Source of the DNA: Azophilus sp965247035
GTDB lineage: Bacteria; Pseudomonadota; Gammaproteobacteria; Pseudomonadales; Azotimanducaceae
Direction: 5' to 3'
Length of the DNA stretch: 64,000 nt
Assembly: GCA_965247035.1 (NCBI GenBank)
Contig: CBDFGJ010000001.1
Location: 806,001-870,000 of the forward strand
Positions within the stretch are counted from its first letter, which is position 1, and the number at the start of each line of letters is the position of its first letter. The notes beneath the pieces are model-generated. The model worked only from the letters and a program-made list of their open reading frames with translations. It was not told the origin of the DNA and did no database searches. The translations under genes were made by a program, and so were the position numbers. Shown here piece after piece: positions 17,421-25,966 of this stretch.

Positions 17421-18782
17421 ATGAGTCAAATATCTCGGTTTGAAATTTCTGGCCTACACGGCTTTAAGAATATAGACCTACGTTTCACTAACAACACACT
17501 AATTCTCGTTGGTGAGAACGGCACTGGAAAAACGACTATACTCCAATTGCTCTACTACCTTCTCTCAGGGCAGTTGAGCGCAATGGCAAAATACCAGTTT
17601 GAGTATGTAAAGCTAACAACAGGAAAAAAGGAGCACACTATCCTCTATTCGCATGTAGAAAACGCGCCACCCAAAATCGACAGAAATCTACTCAACCGAC
17701 TTCCACCGTCTATTCGGCGCCACTTCTCGGGATTACTTGAACGAACTGAGGGTTCGCCATCGATTCAGGAATTGGAGGAGTTTTGTGATCAATACGAAGT
17801 TCCCCTACATTTCTTCATAGATGAGGTGGCCCCATTCAGTCAGGGTACAGAAAAAAAATCGAAGGCCCTGTTAAACACCATGAAAGCAATCCAGGGTTCG
17901 CTGGGCGCGCAACTGCTTTACCTCCCTACCTATCGCCGGATCGAACAAGAGTTTGGTCTTATCTTCAAAGACCTTGATGAGCGTGAATTTATGAGACGAC
18001 GTCGAATACCTGCTTCCAGTCGAAAAGCAGACACCCATGTTGAACTTGTTGAATTTGGAATGAAGGATGTTGAGAATGCGATCAAAGAAATTTATAGAGA
18101 CCTTGATCAGTTCGCCAGAACCAATCTCAACAACCTCACTTTTAGCTATCTCGGAGATATCGTAGAAGAAGAATACACATCTGTAGATTTCGAACCAGTC
18201 AAAAAAGCGACTTCTGAGACTATCGACAGTATCCTTAACCGGGTTCAGAAACCAGCGCTGTCGCTAGAGAATAAACAACATCTAAGGCAAATCATACAAA
18301 ATATCAAAAAAGGCGAGCAGGAGAACGTCCACTCTCAGGTCATTTGTCATTATTTCATAAAGCTGATGACATTCCATCAAGAACTTGAAGAAAAGGAGGC
18401 CAAAATCGTGAATTTTTGTAAGGCATGCAATGATTACATGGTAGATAAAGAGTTTGAATATGACACGTCTAATTTCAGCTTAGAAATTGTTCAGAAAAAA
18501 AAGAATGATTTAGATCGTGATATTAAATTAAAAAATCTTTCTTCTGGTGAAAAGCAGGTCGTCTCGCTTTTTAGTCACCTCTATTTATCAGGTGGTAAAA
18601 AGTATTTTGTCTTGATTGACGAACCAGAATTATCCCTTTCTGTTGATTGGCAAAGAAAATTTCTTTTAGATATTCGCAAAGCCGATTTCTGCTCAGGTCT
18701 TGTCGCCGTCACACACTCCCCGTTTATCTATGACAACGAACTGAAGAAATATGCCCATGGTCTCGGAGAGTTCATTCTTTAG
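17421..18782 (+). CDS. ariA: PARIS ATPase AriA (AAA/ABC-type)
   Basis: A 453-residue ATPase. Walker A is GENGTGKT (31-38), the signature is LSSGEKQVVSLF, Walker B and D-loop are FVLIDEPELSLSVDWQ, and VAVTHSPFIYD follows as the switch region. ATG 17421 fits best because GAAGAG sits seven bases upstream; another ATG at 17406 is poorer. It is followed after 11 bases by a DUF4435 gene; this two-gene pair is the PARIS anti-phage system. AriA forms the sensor-scaffold that holds AriB until a phage anti-restriction protein such as Ocr is sensed. First gene of a seven-gene same-strand run. The 97 bases upstream are AT-rich and probably hold the promoter. Confidence 0.85.
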   Translation: MSQISRFEISGLHGFKNIDLRFTNNTLILVGENGTGKTTILQLLYYLLSGQLSAMAKYQFEYVKLTTGKKEHTILYSHVENAPPKIDRNLLNRLPPSIRRHFSGLLERTEGSPSIQELEEFCDQYEVPLHFFIDEVAPFSQGTEKKSKALLNTMKAIQGSLGAQLLYLPTYRRIEQEFGLIFKDLDEREFMRRRRIPASSRKADTHVELVEFGMKDVENAIKEIYRDLDQFARTNLNNLTFSYLGDIVEEEYTSVDFEPVKKATSETIDSILNRVQKPALSLENKQHLRQIIQNIKKGEQENVHSQVICHYFIKLMTFHQELEEKEAKIVNFCKACNDYMVDKEFEYDTSNFSLEIVQKKKNDLDRDIKLKNLSSGEKQVVSLFSHLYLSGGKKYFVLIDEPELSLSVDWQRKFLLDIRKADFCSGLVAVTHSPFIYDNELKKYAHGLGEFIL

Positions 18783-18793
18783 GTATCTATCTC

Positions 18794-19750
18794 ATGAGTA
18801 TGCGCGAAGTTCATGATGCTGCATTAAGTAGTAAAATTTCAAGTCATCACGAATTTTTGGCGAGATTTTCAAAAACAAAAAAAGTGGTCTACGGTTTTGT
18901 TGAAGGTAAGGATGACCTCGGTTTCTATTGCGGATTTATTGAACAACTCATTCCTGATGATTGGGAGGTAGAGCTATGGCCTGCAGGCAACAGAGATGGA
19001 GTTGTTCAAATCCATAAACATCTTGACTGGCGGCGTTTCTCCAAGAAGCGGGTATGCTTTTTTATTGACCGAGACCTGTCCAGCTTGACTCCAGATAGGT
19101 TACCTAGCGATACTAATATTTACATTACCGATAAATACTCAATAGAAAACTCCATTGCAACTCGAGGAACATGTCGTCGAATCTTAACTGAAATTTGCGG
19201 GTTTTCAGATGTCAGCCACGAAAAAATGGATCAAGCGTGCGACAAATTTGAAGCCGAGTTGGAAGTCTTCCTCGTAGCGATGATTCCTGTAATGGCGCAA
19301 ATACTTTATTGGCGGAAGAGAAAAGAAAAAGCAAATTTGAGAAATATTGAGATCAGCAAAATATTTTCAGTCAAGAATGGATGTGTAGTTTTTGAAAGAT
19401 CACTCAAAGCGGAATTGTCAAGAATGGAATATATTCATAGGAGCGCAGGTATTCCTTTTGATCGAGCAATGGATGTTTCTTCGATCAATGCCGACTTCAA
19501 AAAAGTTTCTTTATATCGAAAGTTTGTTCGAGGCAAATACGTCTTATGGTTCATGATGGAGTTCTGCAAATCTGTTCATAAAAATTTCTCGTCGTTTTTC
19601 CCCAAATGCCCTAAGCAACCAACAATGAAAGTGTCCATATCCATGGCAAACGCGGTGACAATTATTGGAAGTCACGTGCGCATCCCCCGATCGCTTCGAT
19701 TATTCATCATAGGCACTTTCTGTGCGTATATTAATGAGAAGGCAGCATGA
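18794..19750 (+). CDS. ariB: PARIS effector AriB (DUF4435, TOPRIM-like nuclease)
   Basis: A 318-residue DUF4435 protein. The TOPRIM-like acidic residues are visible: E37 in FVEGKDD (35-41), D92 and D94 in FIDRDLSS, and the later family word DKYSIENSI. AriB is released by AriA and becomes an active nuclease (reported to cleave tRNA) that aborts infection; this is family knowledge. The C-terminal part is Lys/Arg-rich. It starts 11 bases after ariA and ends 16 bases before the hsdR start, so the pair is built into the type I restriction operon. I am confident of the domain and fairly sure of the system. Confidence 0.84.
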   Translation: MSMREVHDAALSSKISSHHEFLARFSKTKKVVYGFVEGKDDLGFYCGFIEQLIPDDWEVELWPAGNRDGVVQIHKHLDWRRFSKKRVCFFIDRDLSSLTPDRLPSDTNIYITDKYSIENSIATRGTCRRILTEICGFSDVSHEKMDQACDKFEAELEVFLVAMIPVMAQILYWRKRKEKANLRNIEISKIFSVKNGCVVFERSLKAELSRMEYIHRSAGIPFDRAMDVSSINADFKKVSLYRKFVRGKYVLWFMMEFCKSVHKNFSSFFPKCPKQPTMKVSISMANAVTIIGSHVRIPRSLRLFIIGTFCAYINEKAA

Positions 19751-19760
19751 CTATGCCAGC

Positions 19761-20238
19761 CACATCATGACCGCCAAAGAAGCCACAGCCCGCATCAAGA
19801 TCAACCGCCTTCTCAAAGAAGCCGATTGGCGTTTCTTCGACGATGAAAAAGGCCCAGCCAATATCCGCCTCGAATTCAATACCAAAATCATATCCCAGGA
19901 ACTGAATGACATGGGTGAGGATTTCGAGAAAACCACAAACGGTTTCATCGACTTCCTTCTCCTCGATTCAAAAGGATTTCCGTTTATTGTTCTCGAAGCC
20001 AAATCCGAAGATAAAAACCCATTAGTCGGTAAGGAGCAAGCGCGAAGATATGCCCGCGCTCAAAACTGCCGTTTCGTTATTCTCTCAAACGGCAACTTGC
20101 ACTACTTCTGGGATCTTGAGCGTGGCAACCCATATCTCATCATCACTTTCCCAAAGCCGGCCTCCATCCTCGGTTACGCGAAAACCGAACCCAATCCCAC
20201 GAAACTCATCGAAGAGAAAATCGGCGACGACTACATCG
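19761..20238 (+). repeat. Direct repeat copy 2 (hsdR 5' region)
   Basis: Matches 2998-3475 in direct orientation. This copy is part of the intact hsdR. Recombination between the copies would delete the DNA from the first type I remnant to PARIS in one step and restore an hsdR reading frame. Confidence 0.8.
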
Positions 20239-22307
20239 TGCTCACCCAACGCCCGAACTACGCCTCGGAAGCCGGGTGGCTCAACCAAACCGAACGCCCC
20301 GACTACATCGCCGGCCACAAACTTCGTTTCCTGCGCCCTTACCAAAAGCAAGCCATTCATAATCTGCAAGCAGCCGTCAAAGACGGCAACGACCGCTTCC
20401 TTTTTGAAATGGCAACCGGCACCGGCAAGACCCTCACCGCCGCGGCCGTCATCAAACTATTTCTCCGTTCGGGCAATGTCCGGCGCGTTTTGTTTTTGGT
20501 GGACCGCCTTGAATTGGAAGACCAAGCCCAGAAGACCTTTGTCGCGCTGCTCTCTGCTGACTACCAGACCGTAATCTACAAAGAAAATCGGGATGACTGG
20601 CGACGCGCAGAGATTGTCGTCACCACCGTGCAATCTTTGCTCTTCAACAATAAGTATCAGAAACTTTTCTCGCCGACCGATTTCGATCTCGTCATCTCCG
20701 ACGAAGCCCATCGCTCCATCGGCGGCAACGCGCGCGCCGTATTCGATTACTTCATTGGTTTTAAGCTGGGGCTCACCGCCACGCCGCGCAATTACCTGCG
20801 CAAATTTGACAGTTCAAAACCGGGCACCCGCGACCCGCGCGAAGCCGAACGCCGCTTGCTTCTTGACACCTATCGCACCTTTGGTTGCGAGGACAGCGAA
20901 CCCACCTACCGCTATTCGCTTATCGACGGCGTTAAAGACGGCTACCTTATCAATCCCACCGTCATCGACGCCCGCACCGAAGTCACCACCGAACTTCTTT
21001 CCAAAGAAGGTTTCGTCGTGGCGTTCACCGATGCAGAAGGCGAAGACAAGCAAGAGTCCTACAAACAACGCGAATTTGAAAAACGTTTCTTCGCCGAATC
21101 CACCAACCAACTCTTCTGCAAAGCCTTCCTCGAAAATGCCTTGCGCGATCCCGTCAGCGACGAGATCGGCAAGACGATCATCTTCGCCGTCAGTCAGAAC
21201 CACGCCGCCAAGTTGACGCAGATTCTCAATCAAATAGCGCATCATCAATTCCCCGGCAAATATCAATCCGACTTTGCCGTGCAGGTAACCTCCCAAATAC
21301 CCGAAGCACAACAGTTCACCAGCAAATTCAGCAACAACAACCTTCTCGGTCATACCAATTTCACCCCAATCTACAAAACCAGCAAAGCGCGCATCTGCGT
21401 GACGGTCGGAATGATGACGACCGGCTACGACTGCACAGACATTCTTAACCTGTGCCTTTTCCGTCCAATCTTCTCGCCCACTGATTTCATTCAGATTAAG
21501 GGACGCGGCACCCGCAAGCACGACTTCCGCGAAATACTGTTCGACGACGACATAAAGGAAAACTTGAAAAATCCGGTAAAAACTACTTTCAAACTTTTCG
21601 ATTTTTTCGCCAACTGCGAATATTTTGAAAAAGAATTCAAATACGACGAAGTATTGAAACTTCCTCCCAAAAGAAAGCGCACCGGCACAGGGGGTGGAGG
21701 TGATGGACCCGAAGTTGAAAGCAATATATACGAACATCTCGGTGTCGACATCATCGCATCCGTCCAGGAAGAAAGGATTGACTACAAAGGAATGAAAATC
21801 GACCGCATGTTCTTCGATAAATTCGAGGACACGGTCAAAGACAACGACTTCATCGTCGCCAGCATCGAAGCAGGGGAGTGGGATCGCGTCATCGACCACA
21901 TCAACAAAAAGGTCTTTGACAAGCCGGAGGAATACTATACTCTGGATAAACTACGCAAAGCCGCTGCCGTGGACCGTCGCCTTACGCTGCGCGAGATTCT
22001 GGAAAAAATCTTTGACCTCATCCCGGCCTTCAAGTCCAAAGATGAGCTGCTGGAAGAGGAGTTCGCCAAGTTCGTCGCCGACTACAAACCCAACGAAACG
22101 GAAGCCATTCCAGCCATGAAGACCTACTTCAAGGCTTACGCCACCAGCGACCAGGTGAGACACATTATTGAAAGTAAGCAGTTTGTCGATCTGGCAACAA
22201 ATGCAGTATTCTCCACCCGTGACTTCAGCGCTGTCCCGGAGAAATATCGCATGATCATTCCCGAATACATCAAAGACTACGTCCCCTTGAACCAGTTCGC
22301 TGCCTAA
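19767..22307 (+). CDS. hsdR: Type I restriction endonuclease subunit R (EcoEI-like)
   Basis: An 846-residue motor-nuclease subunit. The N-terminal nuclease domain has D62, E77-A-K79 and Q91xxxY95. The superfamily 2 helicase core has Walker A MATGTGKT (about 215-222), the DEAH box (312-315), LTATPRNY and QIKGRGTRKHD. The C-terminal part is like the EcoEI group, which is shorter than EcoKI-type HsdR. ATG 19767 is preferred over a longer frame from 19722, which would overlap ariB; no strong Shine-Dalgarno is seen, so translation may be coupled to ariB. It translocates and cleaves unmodified DNA together with the fused HsdM-HsdS encoded 7 bases downstream. Confidence 0.95.
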   Translation: MTAKEATARIKINRLLKEADWRFFDDEKGPANIRLEFNTKIISQELNDMGEDFEKTTNGFIDFLLLDSKGFPFIVLEAKSEDKNPLVGKEQARRYARAQNCRFVILSNGNLHYFWDLERGNPYLIITFPKPASILGYAKTEPNPTKLIEEKIGDDYIVLTQRPNYASEAGWLNQTERPDYIAGHKLRFLRPYQKQAIHNLQAAVKDGNDRFLFEMATGTGKTLTAAAVIKLFLRSGNVRRVLFLVDRLELEDQAQKTFVALLSADYQTVIYKENRDDWRRAEIVVTTVQSLLFNNKYQKLFSPTDFDLVISDEAHRSIGGNARAVFDYFIGFKLGLTATPRNYLRKFDSSKPGTRDPREAERRLLLDTYRTFGCEDSEPTYRYSLIDGVKDGYLINPTVIDARTEVTTELLSKEGFVVAFTDAEGEDKQESYKQREFEKRFFAESTNQLFCKAFLENALRDPVSDEIGKTIIFAVSQNHAAKLTQILNQIAHHQFPGKYQSDFAVQVTSQIPEAQQFTSKFSNNNLLGHTNFTPIYKTSKARICVTVGMMTTGYDCTDILNLCLFRPIFSPTDFIQIKGRGTRKHDFREILFDDDIKENLKNPVKTTFKLFDFFANCEYFEKEFKYDEVLKLPPKRKRTGTGGGGDGPEVESNIYEHLGVDIIASVQEERIDYKGMKIDRMFFDKFEDTVKDNDFIVASIEAGEWDRVIDHINKKVFDKPEEYYTLDKLRKAAAVDRRLTLREILEKIFDLIPAFKSKDELLEEEFAKFVADYKPNETEAIPAMKTYFKAYATSDQVRHIIESKQFVDLATNAVFSTRDFSAVPEKYRMIIPEYIKDYVPLNQFAA

Positions 22308-22314
22308 GCCGCCC

Positions 22315-24825
22315 ATGCTGGACATCGACACCAAGCGCCGTATTGACACCGCTCGAGACATCCTCGTCGGCAAAGTTCCCGACCCCAAATCCCAAGTCGA
22401 GCAGATTACCATCGCCCTTATTTACAAGTTCATGGATGACATGGACGCTGAATCCGAGGAGTTGGGCGGCAAGCGCAAATTTTTTGCGGGCGAATGGGCG
22501 CGTTACGGCTGGCCCAAACTCATGCGCTCCGGGCTCGGCGGTCACGAAGTGCTTAATCTCTACGGCGAAGCCATCACCAGAATGCCCGAAAATCCCGGCA
22601 TCCCGACTCTCTTCCGCGACATCTTCAAAAATGCCTACCTGCCGTATCGCGACCCCGAAACGCTTAAGAGTTTTCTCAAAATCATCGACGAGTTTGAATA
22701 CGACCACTCCGAGCGTCTCGGCGATGCCTTTGAATATCTGCTCTCTGTTCTCGGCTCTCAAGGTGACGCCGGACAATTCCGCACGCCGCGCCACATCATT
22801 GACTTCATGGTCACGGTTATTGACCCAAAGAAAAACGAGACCGCGCTTGATCCCGCCTGCGGCACCGCCGGATTCCTCATCTCCGCCTACAAGCACATCC
22901 TTCGCAACAACATAGACAACAAAGGCAACAACACACTCACCCCTGACGACCGCGGCCGCCTCGCCAGGAACTTCAAGGGCTACGACATATCGCCCGACAT
23001 GGTGCGCCTGTCGCTGGTCAATCTCTACCTGCACGGATTCAAAGACCCGCACATTTTTGAATACGACACCCTCACTTCCGAAGACAAATGGAACGAGTAT
23101 GCCGATGTCATCCTCGCCAATCCGCCCTTCATGTCACCGAAAGGCGGCATCAAACCCCACAAGCGCTTCAGCATCCAAGCCAAGCGTAGCGAAGTTCTGT
23201 TCGTAGATTACATGGCCGAGCACCTTACACCCGCTGGCCGCGCCGCCATCATCGTGCCCGAAGGCATCATCTTTCAGAGTCAGACCGCCTACAAACAACT
23301 CCGCAAGATGCTCGTTGATGAATACCTTGTCGCCGTCGTCTCCCTGCCGGCGGGTTGTTTCAATCCCTACTCCGGCGTGAAAACCAGCATCCTCATCCTT
23401 GATAAATCTCTCGCCCGCCAAAGCAACACCATCGCCTTTTTCAAAGTGGCGAACGACGGCTTCGGCCTCGGCGCGCAACGCCGTGCCATTGAAAAAAACG
23501 ACCTGCCGCAAGTGCAAACCGAACTCGCCGCCTACCTTCATGCACTCCGCACCAAAGCACCAACAGACGAACTCGCCATCACCACCGGGCTTATCGTGTC
23601 CAAGGAAAAGATCGCTGCCAATGGCGACTATAATCTTAGTGGGGAAAGGTATAGAAAGGGGGTTGTCGAAAAAGGCAACTGGCCTATGGTGGCACTCAAT
23701 GCGATCGCAAAAATTGAAAGCGGGTCACGGCAGAAAGGTGGCGCACTTGATGCAGGCGTTCCGAGTATTGGTGGGGAACAAATCGACGAAAAGGGAGGGA
23801 TTCGCTTTGATAAAATGAAATACATCTCGCATGAACACTTCCAGAGAATGACGAAGGGGATTCTTCGGAGCGGTGATGTTCTCATCGTCAAGGACGGTGC
23901 CACAACAGGAAAAACTGCCTTCTTCAATCACGAGATGACAGCCGCCGTCAATGAGCATGTTTTCATTTTGCGATCCGGAGATTCTATTGATCCGCATTAT
24001 CTCTATCGCTACGTTCGAGATGATACCTTTCAGAGAAAGCTCAAACCCCTCATCAAGGGCATCATTGGTGGAATTAGTCTGGAGTTTGGAAAGGTCACCA
24101 TCCCCCTGCCACCGCTGGCAATACAAAAAGAAATCGTAGCGGAGATTGAGGGCTACCAGAAAGTCATCGACGGCGCCCGCGCCGTCCTCGACAACTACCG
24201 CCCCCACATCCCCATCCACCCCGACTGGCCCATGGTGTCTCTCGGAGAACACTTCACAATCTCAAGCGGTGGCACCCCATCTAAGGCCGAACCAAGCTAT
24301 TGGGTCGGTGAGATTCCTTGGGTCTCACCGAAGGACATGAAGTCCGACCTCATCGTTGACACGAAAGACCACATATCGGAGGCTGCCATCTCCGGTAGCG
24401 CCACAAAGATCTTCCCTGCCAAAACCATCGTTTGCGTCGTCCGCTCGGGAATTCTCAAGCACTCATTCCCAGTAGCAACACTCTCGCGGTCAATGTGCAT
24501 CAACCAAGATTTGCTTGCATTCCAGCCGAAGAGTGACAAAATTACATCTGATTTTCTATTCTATGTATTTAAGACAAGGTCTACTTTGATCCTAGCAGAT
24601 GGCATCAAACTGGGCGTTACTGTGCAGAGCTTTTACAACGGATTCTTCAAGGAATACAAAATCCCTCTCCTATCTCTCGCTACCCAACAAGCCATCGTGG
24701 CGGAGATTGAAGCCGAGCAAGCACTGGTAGCCGTCAACCGCGAACTCATCAAGCGGATGGAGAAAAAAATCCAAGCCATCCTCGCCCGCATCTGGGGGAA
24801 CTCATCCGAAGACGAAGCATCATGA
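22315..24825 (+). CDS. hsdMS: Type I restriction: fused HsdM methylase and HsdS specificity subunit
   Basis: An 836-residue fusion. Residues 1-450 are HsdM: helical N-terminal domain, SAM motif DPACGTAGFL (179-188) and catalytic NPPF (269-272). From about 455 the chain becomes HsdS: a first target-recognition domain starting at WPMVALNAIAKIESGS, a conserved helical spacer (AIQKEIVAEIEGYQKVIDGA), a second recognition domain starting at WPMVSLGEHFTISSGGTPS, and a final spacer (QQAIVAEIEAEQALVAV). It therefore carries methylation and bipartite recognition in one chain, as seen in some type I systems. It overlaps the next gene by 4 bases. The target sequence is not deducible. Confidence 0.93.
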   Translation: MLDIDTKRRIDTARDILVGKVPDPKSQVEQITIALIYKFMDDMDAESEELGGKRKFFAGEWARYGWPKLMRSGLGGHEVLNLYGEAITRMPENPGIPTLFRDIFKNAYLPYRDPETLKSFLKIIDEFEYDHSERLGDAFEYLLSVLGSQGDAGQFRTPRHIIDFMVTVIDPKKNETALDPACGTAGFLISAYKHILRNNIDNKGNNTLTPDDRGRLARNFKGYDISPDMVRLSLVNLYLHGFKDPHIFEYDTLTSEDKWNEYADVILANPPFMSPKGGIKPHKRFSIQAKRSEVLFVDYMAEHLTPAGRAAIIVPEGIIFQSQTAYKQLRKMLVDEYLVAVVSLPAGCFNPYSGVKTSILILDKSLARQSNTIAFFKVANDGFGLGAQRRAIEKNDLPQVQTELAAYLHALRTKAPTDELAITTGLIVSKEKIAANGDYNLSGERYRKGVVEKGNWPMVALNAIAKIESGSRQKGGALDAGVPSIGGEQIDEKGGIRFDKMKYISHEHFQRMTKGILRSGDVLIVKDGATTGKTAFFNHEMTAAVNEHVFILRSGDSIDPHYLYRYVRDDTFQRKLKPLIKGIIGGISLEFGKVTIPLPPLAIQKEIVAEIEGYQKVIDGARAVLDNYRPHIPIHPDWPMVSLGEHFTISSGGTPSKAEPSYWVGEIPWVSPKDMKSDLIVDTKDHISEAAISGSATKIFPAKTIVCVVRSGILKHSFPVATLSRSMCINQDLLAFQPKSDKITSDFLFYVFKTRSTLILADGIKLGVTVQSFYNGFFKEYKIPLLSLATQQAIVAEIEAEQALVAVNRELIKRMEKKIQAILARIWGNSSEDEAS

Positions 24826-25724
24826 ATCTTCAGCAGGCTTACTACGAATCCAGATTTGAAAACCGTTTCCTGCGAGCAAAGGGCACTGCATTTCAGGATC
24901 TGTTTGAGCAACTGATGGGCTTAGCTCATAAGGCTGACTTCATGGCATCTCGCCCCTGGGGCAATCGCGGCGACCGGAAGAGCGACGGTTTCCTCAAGTC
25001 GGAAAAATGCCTGTTTCAAGTTTATGCACCGAATGAGATGACAGAAGCGAAAGCGATCAAGAAGATAAAGGAAGATTTTGAAGGCGCGAAACAGTACTGG
25101 AGAAAGCATTTTAACAAGTGGGTCTTTGTTCACAATGCCGTCAGTGGCTTACCGCCTCATGTTCAGAAGCTGTTGTTGGATTTCGAACAGGCCAACTCTG
25201 GCATCAAGCTGGAATCGTGGGGCATAGAAGAATTGCGTACGGTCTTCCGAAAGATTGGCGATGACGATCTTGTCACTTGGCTCGGAGCCGTTCCGACAGA
25301 CGAGACCATGGCAAATCTTGGTTTTCAGGACTTGCAACCGATACTGGAGAGCATTGCAACGACGTCAAAACCCTCCCACGACAAGGTGAAGGATGTCCCT
25401 GCCAAGAAAATTGAAGCGAATGCCTTGTCCGAGAGCGTGGCAACCCTTCTGAAAGGCGGTATGGGTAAAGCACCTCTGGTAGAAGACTTCTTTCAGAACT
25501 GGCACGATGAGACGCTAGGCGAGCGAATTGCGAAGGCGTTCAAGGTCAAGTATCACGAATTTCGTGAAAACCTAACACCCAATCAAATCTTTATGGAGCT
25601 ACAAACATGGGCAGGTGGAGATGATCGAGGCACACCTGAACATCAACTGGCTGTTTTAACTGTGTTGGCATATTACTTTGAGCGTTGTGATATTTTCGAG
25701 GAACCTCGGGATAATACGTTATGA
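24822..25724 (+). CDS. ABC-3C system effector component, putative nuclease
   Basis: A 300-residue protein. The N-terminal region (FQDLFEQLMGLAH, GDRKSDGF, FQVYAP) looks like a variant PD-(D/E)xK/Mrr-type fold with D in GDRKSDG and Q in place of the usual acid before the missing Lys; nuclease activity is inference. The C-terminal region (from about 215, LLKGGMGKAPLVEDFFQNW to VLAYYFERCDIF) is like the domains that connect effectors to ABC-3C ATPases. It begins inside the hsdMS stop (ATGA) and overlaps the next gene by 4 bases. ABC-3C systems are predicted conflict systems with an effector, a small middle component and an ABC ATPase. Confidence 0.72.
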   Translation: MNLQQAYYESRFENRFLRAKGTAFQDLFEQLMGLAHKADFMASRPWGNRGDRKSDGFLKSEKCLFQVYAPNEMTEAKAIKKIKEDFEGAKQYWRKHFNKWVFVHNAVSGLPPHVQKLLLDFEQANSGIKLESWGIEELRTVFRKIGDDDLVTWLGAVPTDETMANLGFQDLQPILESIATTSKPSHDKVKDVPAKKIEANALSESVATLLKGGMGKAPLVEDFFQNWHDETLGERIAKAFKVKYHEFRENLTPNQIFMELQTWAGGDDRGTPEHQLAVLTVLAYYFERCDIFEEPRDNTL

Positions 25725-25966
25725 TTCTGCCATCCAAGCATTTATCCCAAGAACGCGCCTTGCTGACCGTAGGTAGTCGCATCCTGCAGCATATTCAGGA
25801 GCCCATGACGGTTTCAGCGCTTTGGGAGCGCTTGCGGACTCATGAAGAAAGAACCGATTCTCGGCGAATGATCCGCTATGACAGGTTTGTACTAGCCCTC
25901 GATCTTCTCTTCATGATTGGCGTGGTTAGTCTGGAGGACGGACGTTTGATCCGATACAAGCGATGA
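25721..25966 (+). CDS. ABC-3C middle component (MC6-like)
   Basis: An 81-residue winged-helix-like protein: HLSQERALLTVGSRILQHI, TVSALWERLR, RFVLALDLLFMIGVVSLEDG, RLIRYKR. This sequence and its location between an effector gene and a DUF2326-type ATPase are those of middle component 6 of ABC-3C. It is coupled to both neighbours by 4-base overlaps. It is thought to bridge the ATPase and the effector. Confidence 0.75.
   Translation: MILPSKHLSQERALLTVGSRILQHIQEPMTVSALWERLRTHEERTDSRRMIRYDRFVLALDLLFMIGVVSLEDGRLIRYKR

Noticed and set aside
20814..21899. A 361-codon open frame on the minus strand
   Set aside because: It lies wholly within hsdR, whose motifs are clear on the + strand; the minus frame has no recognisable domain and is an antisense shadow.
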